64,000 bases of DNA from Oxytricha trifallax (Eukaryota > Ciliophora > Spirotrichea > Sporadotrichida > Oxytrichidae). Position numbers and translations under genes: made by a program. The DNA is taken from positions 25,687 to 89,686 of the forward strand of contig ARYC01002578.1 in assembly GCA_000711775.1 (NCBI GenBank). The letters are read 5' to 3'. Under the pieces are notes generated by a model. It was not told the origin of the DNA. It made no database searches and was given only the letters and a program-made list of their open reading frames with translations. Shown piece by piece: positions 36,801-43,900 of the stretch; position 1 is the stretch's first letter, and every line of letters starts with the position of its first letter.

Positions 36801-39713
36801 CTTGGTGAAATATGGTGCTATTACTAATGAATTGGTAAGTGAACATTTCCGGTGATGATTGGTTTCATTTGAATGTTTTGGGTTGCTTAAATTTGATTAC
36901 CCATCATTTAATGTTAGCTAAATTATTGATTTTGCATTAGCACATGTTGAAATTATATTTAGTTAATATAGTAACATAAAAATAATATCTTATAATTATA
37001 TTTTAAAATAACATGATCAGACATATGTCTCTATACATTTGTTGGTACTCTCTAAGCACTAAATATAGGTGCTTGATTAAAGCTGTTTCCGTTTATCATC
37101 ATGGATATTAATAGGCATTTAATCAAATCAATATTTTTATAGTTTCATTATTTTACACTTTATCAAACGAGTAATCTATACTTGTCATATATAATGAGCG
37201 AAATTAATTTTGGCTACACAATGTAAGATGAAGGGTAATTAAAAATAGATTTAAAGATATCAGAGATGACATTTAAAGAACACTCTCCCTCTTTTGATTT
37301 GAGTTATTCTTGGTGAATTTCTTTGTTAATTTTTATATTTTCGTGTAAAATATCAATAAAATTTACTCCCTTATTCCAGTTTTAATAACCTTCAGAAATA
37401 ATGAAATTTAATATAAATGTTAACTCAATAAATTTTCCAAAAAACTTCTTGAACATGCTTTATGATCCTGAAGATACATCTATTGAATACAAACGAATAA
37501 ATAATGTCGTCAAGCATTACTGACTAACTGTTTTCAATCAAATACCCCAAAAACTTTTTCTAATCCTTGATGTGATGAAATATCATCATGGATTAAGGAA
37601 AGATATTCAAGCCATTTTAAGAATTAGTTGATTGAATTTGCTAATGCATCAAATGCCTATTAGTAGGTGATAAACTATGCACTTGAGGTCTCTAGTTATA
37701 AACCTAGCTGTTCAGAGGATGTGACATGTTGGTTTGATTAAAAGCTTAGATAGTAAGAGTTAAAAATAAAATATAAATCTACATTAGTTACATAAAGTCA
37801 GTGCATCAAGAAAATTGAAAAATAATTTACTTTAAATATTTTATGATTAGATAGGCATGATATTATTTGGCGATTATAAGTGTGAAGGAATTGAGTAATT
37901 ATTAATCTGTTGTTGTAACGTGTGAGCAAATTAAGGAGGCTGCAGTTAAACATTATTATTTGATTGATTTAAAGCATTTTATTTAGGATTCATATGGGGT
38001 AACTACTGGGGTGCGAGAGTATTTGGAAGTAAAATGCTTTCGTAAGGGTTTCTCATATCAACATTTCCGTGAGCGTAAGAGCACTTCTCCCCAAATTTGC
38101 ACTTGCCCTCCCTTTCAAAATTTTTACAAGTCTAGGTTTTGTAATTGTTGTACGGGATATTCATCATTCGAAGGGTAACCTCTACTGGTAAAGTGTTAAA
38201 AATATAATTTCCACTATATAATGATGATTTTAGTTTAGTGGCTAAAACGAATAGATTTAGACTTATACAAAGATTAAATTTTGATGCTCAAACAATCCAT
38301 CAACCAACGATTTATCAAAAGCACTTTTTATAAAAGTTTTGAAACTTCTCTTACCTCTTCGCGTTTTCTCAACTCCTGATCTCCATGAGCAAAATGACAT
38401 CTTTTTCCGACATGACATTGCTTTGTTTATTGATAATGTTTGCACAGTTATGTCTTGTAAAGGTTGTTGAGTTAACTGTTGCCGCCACCATTCATTTCAA
38501 CGGGTTGCTACATTATCAAACCCATTATACTTTGATCCACTGCTGAAGGCTAGAAAAGTTAAGTAAAAATTTTTGAAATTTGTGAGATTGGTGAATATCT
38601 GCTTTTTATTTCTACTCTTTAAAGGTACTTACATCCATAGTAATTAGCAGTTGACTTTTATATTTAATAGATTAATGAGTTTATTTTATCAATTTTCAAT
38701 ACTGAAAGTATACTTAGTCTACAAGCTATTTAAAACTAAGATAAAGACAAGAATACATACTTGACAGTTGTTGGAAGTAGGATCATTGTCTCTTCCCAAA
38801 CGACTCCTCTTTCCTTATCTCTCATATAATGGACCTCATCGAAAATGACCCAGGCCATTTCTCTTGTGATTTCACTACCATTATACAACATACTTCTAAG
38901 AATTTCAGTGGTCATTACTATACAGGAAGCTGATTCATTAATGGTAACATCACCAGTCATAAGCCCTACATCCACGAATTCCTCTTACAATTCTCTGTAC
39001 TTTTAATTACTCAAGGCTTTAATAGGTGAGGTATAGATAACCCTCTGCTTGCTGTTAAGAGCAAGAGCAATGGCATACTCTGCTACTGCAGTTTTACCAG
39101 CTGATGTATGAGCGGCTACTAGGACTGACTCATTTCTCTCGATGCATTCGACTGCTCTCTCCTAAAACTTATCCAAGGTGAATTTGTATTCCTTTGCCCT
39201 TTTAGCTGGTCTCTTGTAGGGTGGTCTATCATAGCCCTTTGGTTGAACGTACTCATGTATGCAATTAGGCCATTCCATTCTCTCAACCTCGTAATCTTCC
39301 TCATTATAGCCAACTTAATCCATGTTCTACTCGATCTAAATGACTTTCTCAATCATTTCTGCTTCTTTAGCCAATCTCTCTTCCTCTTCTTCATCAAAGT
39401 AATCTTTCTCAGTATTGACCTATTCGCTTCCCATATTTACATTGTCTGCTTTCTATCTCTTTTGAGAATCTTTGTTGGCTATTTACTGCTCGAGTTCAGT
39501 GAGATTGCGTTCAGCTTCTCTCTTGGCTTTTCCTGACTTTTTGTTCTTTTTCTTCTTCTTTTTGTTGATGTCACCTCCAGCTGAGTTGTTATTGCTGTTC
39601 TGTTGCTTTGAGTCCACCTGCATTTCCTCATCATTGGAATCATTCACATCAGAATCTTCAACTGCATTGAAGCCAGCAAACATCTAATCTAACTTTGCGT
39701 TCTTTTTGTTCAT
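27819..39713 (-). CDS. MTR4: Exosome RNA helicase MTR4 (Ski2-like), split into at least 12 MDSs
   Basis: MTR4 unwinds RNA for the nuclear exosome. The frame starts at ATG 39713 ([18 protein letters not shown]) with a Lys-rich N-terminal region. The helicase core follows: [10 protein letters not shown] (Walker A), IFDEVHYM (DEVH box), [10 protein letters not shown] (motif III), [11 protein letters not shown] and [10 protein letters not shown] (motif VI). The MTR4-specific arch and C-terminal helical domain come next ([28 protein letters not shown]), ending in the family's …IVFAASLYL at TGA 27819. Introns include 29056-29138 and 29292-29386. At least eleven IESs interrupt it, from 28 bp to 7.6 kb (listed). 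One junction, about 28230-28330, is unresolved. The giant IES 31158-38756 contains two other genes on the same strand. Confidence 0.93.
27915..27986. other. IES in MTR4, pointer ATCTT
   Basis: ATCTT lies at 27910-27914 and 27982-27986. Excision joins …TESCKI to IGNMEQ… in frame and gives the C-terminus of other MTR4 proteins. Confidence 0.8.
28115..28155. other. IES in MTR4, pointer TGTAAG
   Basis: TGTAAG lies at 28109-28114 and 28150-28155. Excision of 41 bp joins …IMEITYK to WCQGAKF… in frame. Confidence 0.85.
28446..28498. other. IES in MTR4, pointer CCAT
   Basis: CCAT lies at 28442-28445 and 28495-28498. Excision of 53 bp joins …[10 protein letters not shown] to EPNQIAAL…, which lines up without gaps with other MTR4 proteins. 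Confidence 0.85.
28637..28713. other. IES in MTR4, pointer TCTTCAT
   Basis: TCTTCAT lies at 28630-28636 and 28707-28713. Excision of 77 bp joins …NDLVNMK to RVMRRLEM… in frame. Confidence 0.85.
29582..29639. other. IES in MTR4, pointer AATGG
   Basis: AATGG lies at 29577-29581 and 29635-29639. Excision of 58 bp joins …PENIMPF to MVPGRLVK… in frame. Confidence 0.85.
29840..29879. other. Short IES in MTR4 with ambiguous pointer
   Basis: An 11-bp direct repeat ACTATTAAAAT lies at 29829-29839 and 29869-29879; joining there keeps frame but inserts four residues (HFNS) relative to the family. A 3-bp pointer (ATG on the plus strand, CAT in the coding sense) slightly offset would give the family-like SFHQFQ directly. 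Either way about 40 bp are removed. Confidence 0.6.
29989..30053. other. IES in MTR4, pointer ATCC
   Basis: ATCC lies at 29985-29988 and 30050-30053. Excision of 65 bp joins …KNILKG to QSDPLYSAF… in frame. Confidence 0.8.
30233..30260. other. 28-bp IES in MTR4, pointer AGTTC
   Basis: AGTTC lies at 30228-30232 and 30256-30260. Excision joins …NMPART to VVFTSIEKF… in frame, matching the conserved motif. It is among the shortest IESs in the window. Confidence 0.85.
30498..30611. other. IES in MTR4, pointer TTTCTT
   Basis: TTTCTT lies at 30492-30497 and 30606-30611. Excision of 114 bp joins …FNKDEEK to DQIKLIF… in frame. Confidence 0.85.
30796..30865. other. IES in MTR4, pointer TTAAT
   Basis: TTAAT lies at 30791-30795 and 30861-30865. 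Excision of 70 bp joins …DDLQLII to NDKKNRN… in frame. Confidence 0.75.
31001..31031. other. 31-bp IES in MTR4, pointer ATGGG
   Basis: ATGGG lies at 30996-31000 and 31027-31031. Excision joins …QHFIYPM to [10 protein letters not shown]…, matching the family. Confidence 0.85.
31441..35460 (-). CDS. SCP/NIF-type CTD phosphatase with long N-terminal region, nested in the MTR4 IES
   Basis: A HAD-family protein phosphatase of the SCP/Dullard/NIF group, which acts on Ser/Thr phosphates such as those of the RNA polymerase II tail. The nucleophile motif is [15 protein letters not shown] (D-x-D-E-T), followed by [16 protein letters not shown], then [36 protein letters not shown] and [17 protein letters not shown]. 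The frame ends at TGA 31441. A large MDS (about 33420-35190) encodes a Gln/Asn/Ser-rich region and a helical domain ([19 protein letters not shown]). An intron lies at 31953-32033 and five resolved IESs are listed. The start is unresolved: two frames are open near 35200-35450 and neither splices cleanly into the long MDS. The substrate is unknown. Confidence 0.88.
31578..31644. other. IES in phosphatase gene, pointer TCTT
   Basis: TCTT lies at 31574-31577 and 31641-31644. Excision of 67 bp joins …DNALEE to LAPLLRQIV… in frame, as in the family. Confidence 0.75.
31780..31855. other. IES in phosphatase gene, pointer AATCCT
   Basis: AATCCT lies at 31774-31779 and 31850-31855. Excision of 76 bp joins …CHIKD to LSRTGRDL… in frame. 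Confidence 0.8.
32139..32230. other. IES in phosphatase gene, pointer TATGATTC
   Basis: TATGATTC lies at 32131-32138 and 32223-32230. Excision of 92 bp joins …MNPIGES to [10 protein letters not shown]… in frame. Confidence 0.75.
32275..32676. mobile_element. 402-bp foldback element acting as an IES, target duplication ATAT
   Basis: The element is almost entirely one inverted repeat. The left arm (32275 to about 32452) begins TGTAGGAATACATTTGAATT, and the right arm (about 32487-32676) is its near-exact reverse complement, leaving a loop of roughly 35 bp. The arms differ by scattered substitutions and a small length change near the outer part. ATAT flanks both ends (32271-32274 and 32677-32680). 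Removing the element with one ATAT joins …DETLIHY to IESINDPDL… in the phosphatase, so target duplication and pointer are the same sequence. It has no coding capacity. A DNA of this shape would form a strong hairpin and an almost perfect double-stranded RNA. Confidence 0.88.
32804..32871. other. IES in phosphatase gene, pointer AGTGAT
   Basis: AGTGAT lies at 32798-32803 and 32866-32871. Excision of 68 bp joins …QQAIQYH to YGPADDSY… in frame. Confidence 0.8.
35461..36305. other. Intergenic region between the two nested genes
   Basis: AT-rich DNA with no visible coding frame. It should contain the phosphatase promoter and the 3' region of the zinc-finger gene, or nanochromosome ends for both. 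Confidence 0.4.
36306..38495 (-). CDS. Tandem CCCH zinc-finger (TIS11/TTP-like) RNA-binding protein, nested in the MTR4 IES
   Basis: Two C-x8-C-x5-C-x3-H fingers of the tristetraprolin type bind AU-rich mRNA elements in characterised relatives. Finger 1 is [21 protein letters not shown] and finger 2 is [20 protein letters not shown], each preceded by the YKTQ lead-in typical of the family. The start is ATG 38495 (MNGGGNSQLNNLYKTQLC). A long Asn/Gln/Pro-rich tail follows in further MDSs (about 37840-38183, 37020-37120, 36780-36960 and 36306-36760), ending …[10 protein letters not shown] at TGA 36306. One IES is resolved (38184-38358); others near 37130-37830, 36970-37020 and 36480 are not. The gene lies wholly within an MTR4 IES. 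Confidence 0.87.
38184..38358. other. IES in CCCH gene, pointer ACCTCT
   Basis: ACCTCT lies at 38178-38183 and 38353-38358. Excision of 175 bp joins …ELRKREEV to [10 protein letters not shown]… in frame, linking finger 1 to finger 2 with a family-like spacing. Confidence 0.82.
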
Positions 39714-40136
39714 TTCTACTCTGATTTATATAGTCTTAATTTGCTATTTATTGTATATAAATACTATTTTATAATTAATATGAACAATCTCTTACTTTCT
39801 CTGATAATCTTTATTTTATTATTGATTTAAGATTTATAAAAATTTCATATAGATAAAGATATGATTAAAGAATTCAGAGATCAAAACATAAAATTATAAT
39901 ATAAATTGATTAAAAAATATGATAGAAACCATAACATGGATCATTTATCGCTTACTAACTTATTATATAATTTGGACATTTTTAGTGATTCTCTATTAAG
40001 TTTTGTTCACAAAGAAAACCTCAAACTTAATTAGTTATTTTTTTAAAATTTAATTATTACTCTTTATGCTTGCTGCAATATTTCTTAAGAAAAATTTTAG
40101 TATTCGAATGAATTATTTATTATATTTACAAACTTA
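39714..40136. other. Divergent region between MTR4 and ALG14
   Basis: AT-rich. It may carry the N-terminal membrane segment of ALG14: a hydrophobic frame with LLLFMLAAIFLKKN is open near 40060-40100 but does not join cleanly to the next MDS. Confidence 0.4.
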
Positions 40137-40966
40137 ATGATAGTATTTGGAAGCGGAGGTCACACAACAGAGATGCTTTTAATGCTGAAATAGCTCAATT
40201 TCGATAAATATGACTCCATTACTTTCGTTCTGGGGCATTCTGACACGTTTTCACTTAATAAAATCAGAGATTTCTTTAGAAAATACAGAAATATTGACTT
40301 AAAAATTGATTAAAATGAGTAAATTCATAGTTAAGAATAATTTAAATTTAGTTATTAGATATTAAAATTATTAAATGTTGAAGAAGTATTTATCAATTTA
40401 TAAATATAATGATTATAATTAGTCAAATTCAATTAAGTCTCATTATAATAATTTATTCTTTACATAAGAATAAAGCAATGATGACACAACTAAAATGAAA
40501 TGCGTTAAATTAGGTAACAAATTTAGAATAGTGCGTTTATTCCGAAGCAGAGAGGTGAAACAAAGTTATATGAGTAGCATAATAACCACACTAAGGGGGT
40601 TGCTTCATTCATTTAAAATTATCTATGAATGCTAGCCTGACTTGGTAAGTAATGCAGCAGTTTATATTAGGTGTTTTTATAAAAATACACATTTTGTTTA
40701 AGAATTCTAATTTAACTTTTGGCGTTTAGATTGTGACTAATGGACCAGGGACAGCTATGCCACTTTGTTATGCCAGGTGGATTATGTCTAAAATCTTATA
40801 AAAAATAAAAAGAGAAATTATACAATTGGAGGGATAAATTTTAATAATAAAAAAAAACGTATTTTTGATTGATTCATATTTTTATCAACATTTAGATCGA
40901 ATATTAATTGTAAATTAGATTAAATAAAATATAAACAATTAATAATAGCCTTTGATTAATTAATGA
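40137..40966 (+). CDS. ALG14: ALG14-like subunit of UDP-GlcNAc transferase, ends incomplete
   Basis: ALG14 is the ER membrane anchor that recruits ALG13 for the second GlcNAc addition to dolichol-PP-GlcNAc. Visible family motifs are VFGSGGHTTEMLLML, then RLFRSREVKQSY and IVTNGPGTAMPLCYAR. Intron 40645-40729 joins PDL to IVTNGPGT in phase. The junction between the first part (ending about 40315) and the second (from about 40525) is an unresolved IES. After KNVFLIDSYFYQHLDRILIV the usual C-terminal strand motif is not found, and the frame ends at TGA 40964-40966, overlapping the ATG of the next gene. The start and the true C-terminus are uncertain; missing MDSs may lie elsewhere. Confidence 0.75.
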
Positions 40967-43900
40967 AAGAATTCCTGTCACATCTTGTAAAGCACAATTT
41001 CCCATCTCAACATATCAAATATGCTTTTGGTTATGGCTCAGCTGTTTTTAAGTAAGCCAACTACCACCTTAATGATGTAAGTAATAAAAAATGAAATTAT
41101 ACAAAATTAACTTCAGAATTAAGTATGAAAATTTCTCCTGATAAATTGGGATAAAATAACATACTCCATTTGTTTCTCTTATAACTTTCATTAGATATTT
41201 AGCTTTATTTTAGAAAGATCAAGTGATAGACATGATTTTAATAGTGGACGACACCTATAAATTCCATAAAGAAAATATGAATTTCTAAAACAATGACAAA
41301 CACTATAGTTTCTTTACAAAGCGCCTGCCTCTTAAAGTCACAGATATGGTGAATAACAGTGGCTCCTTTATCTATTTCAATCCACTCATACCATTTAAGA
41401 ATTTCCCACATCATGAACTGCCAAATGCCTAAAACACTTACAATGATTAAAATGAAAATAGTAATTAAGAACAAGCGAAAGACTTGAGGAAGATCAAATA
41501 CGGAATTATTAGTGTTGAGAAAGCTGTTTAAGATTTGAAGGAATCAAAACCCCAAAACCCCTTAGTGAGGTTTATAAGTGCTTTGATTAGTAGGGTAAAG
41601 TTGGGGTTTTATTAGGGTTAGTAGAGAAATTAGGCCAGTTTGCAAAATGAGAAATAGAAATTAGCGATTTTGGGGTCTATTTATGATGAGAAATATTTAG
41701 ATTTACTGCTTAAGCTTAGGTATGGTGCGAGTATTAATTTAGACTAACTCAAACCAGTTATGAATTATGCTGCTATAGCTAAGCTCCTGCGCAAGAGTGC
41801 CTCAACAGTTAGGTATCATTGCTTGTTAGCTGTTTAGCATTTCAATTCTGGTTCTTGATAACATCCTGTAAGAAAATAAAAGTTCTCTTAGCAGCATATT
41901 GAATATCTCTGCGATTCTAAGACTCTTAAGTATTGGGCACATTTCCCACTTGACTAGCGAGCTGTGATGTTTCATCGCAAGTTTCCTGACATGCGTATCT
42001 CACCATAGACTATCGCAAATATTTATTGAAGGAATGGTATTACCTTCAAGACTGTCAATAGAGTGAAGAGAGTGATTGACTTTACTCTGCCATTTTATAG
42101 TAATAATTTAAACTATATATATGATTAAATGCAGAGGTCTGTTGATAATAACATCAAGTTCATACACGCTGATGAAGCTGTGTTTACGTTCAACACCTTT
42201 ATTAATAAGTCTTGGTACAAAAAGTACGATAATATAGAAGTGTATGACTAAAAGGTTAAGGTTGTCACTCACGCAATTTTGGCTGGTATCAGTGAAGATT
42301 CAGGCTTAGAAACTTATGTTATTCATCCTCGCTCTATTAAGCGAGAGCTGTATATAGAGTTCTTACATAAGCTAAGAGATAAGTACAACGATCAAGAGAT
42401 CATCCTGTTTGTTGATAACCTCTCAGTTCATAAGACTAAGGAATCTAAGAAAGCTTATGAAGAGTTAAAGATAACTCCTGTGTATAACGTTCCTTACAGT
42501 CCTCAATTTAATGGAATCGAATTCTATTGGAGTTAGATTAAGACTCACTACAAGAAACTCTTGCTGTATCACCTAATGCATGATCTACCAATTGACACAG
42601 TAGACTTAATACAGAGTAGTTGCAAGAGAGTGGGTAAAGACTAGACTACGATATGTGCAAGGAAAGGAATAATGAATGTTAATTAATAAGTGTTAGACTT
42701 AAATGAATGAATAATTTCACATATCAAAAGAACTCTTAAATGGATTCGGCTTCTCTTTCTTTTCTTCCTTTGGTGCTTTACTAGGACCCATGTTTCTTCT
42801 CTTTGTACCAGCACCAGCATCTATGTTCATTTCATCAGACTTTTAACTTCATTATAAAGTCTCTTGCTAACTTAATGAATGGTTTGAGACTTTCTCTATC
42901 TGTGAACCTTTGCATCCTCTTTCATTAGAAATATACCAGTTCCAGGTTTCCCTAAAAAGTTATAAATCAAAGCTTACTAGAGAGATAAGGATGCTTCTTA
43001 AGCTCTGCTAGCCACGTCTCGCTTATTAGTATTCCTTGCTTCTTTTAATCTTCAGGAGAAATAGAGTAGCGTTTCTTATGAGCTTCTTCCATAATTTCTC
43101 TCAAATAATCCTCTTTGATTGTACCAAGAACACCAAAGAAGAATTTTCTTTCAGGCAACTTATTTGAGAGCTGCTTCTTGCTAGGAAGGTAAATAACCAC
43201 TTCATCATCTTTCATTGCATCCTCGTAGAGATTTGTGACTGAAATCTCTGGGTAGTTAGGTATTTCAATCAGTTTGATTTCTTTGTTTTTAAAAGCTTTC
43301 TTCTCCTCGCAGAGTATTGCTTTTAAGAATGATATTTTAGTACCTTCCATCGTTGGAAGGAATAGACCAGCTGTATACATCGTTGATTAACATCAATTTA
43401 TTTTACCATGCTAAGTAAGGTATCGATAGAGATCCTCCTTGCTACTGAATCTTGAGATCATTTCTTGAGCCTCAACCCTTTTCATTTGTTCATAGAATGA
43501 TTCCATCTTAGTTCCTCTTCCTATTAATGAATTTCAAGTTTTAATTTATAGACTTCTGGATCCTATCCTTTAAAATCTTACTATTAAATATGGGCATCTT
43601 ATAGGAGGTCAAACCTGTAAAGATACGTGGAGAAGGCTCGCAGAAGCTGTAACAAACTTCAGAGATGGAGCTCCATTTTTATCAATTTAGTTCCATTAAA
43701 TTAGTACTAAATTTGTTTAAATTTAATTAGTACCGGTACTAAAATCGTTTAAGTTTAATTGGTACCAATTTAATAGTACCAAAACTTAATTTGTACCTAG
43801 ATTTAATCCAGTGAGGTTTTAATGGAAAAGTTCCAATCTGGTTCAAAACTTAATTGGTACCAGTACCAACCTGAACTTTATCTGAGTTGGTACCAGAATC

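Larger units (their letters stand above)
31158..38756. other. Giant 7.6-kb IES in MTR4 containing two complete genes, pointer AGACAAGAATAC
   Basis: The 12-bp repeat AGACAAGAATAC lies at 31146-31157 and 38745-38756. Joining there yields …TVKYVFLS followed by ATIPNAREF, the intact helicase motif III. Between the copies sit an SCP-type phosphatase gene and a CCCH zinc-finger gene, both on the minus strand and both themselves cut by IESs. The nested genes must be retained for the macronucleus while being removed from MTR4, so they are expected to form separate nanochromosomes or be processed from another template copy. Confidence 0.88.

Noticed and set aside
38263..38445. Minus-strand 60-codon frame starting [10 protein letters not shown]
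   Set aside because: It is a shadow frame of the first CCCH finger and the following IES; the finger is read in another frame.
41545..41561. C4A4 repeats as true chromosome telomeres
   Set aside because: They are only about 17 bp, form the tips of long inverted repeats, and lie inside continuous sequence with target duplications, so they are transposon ends.
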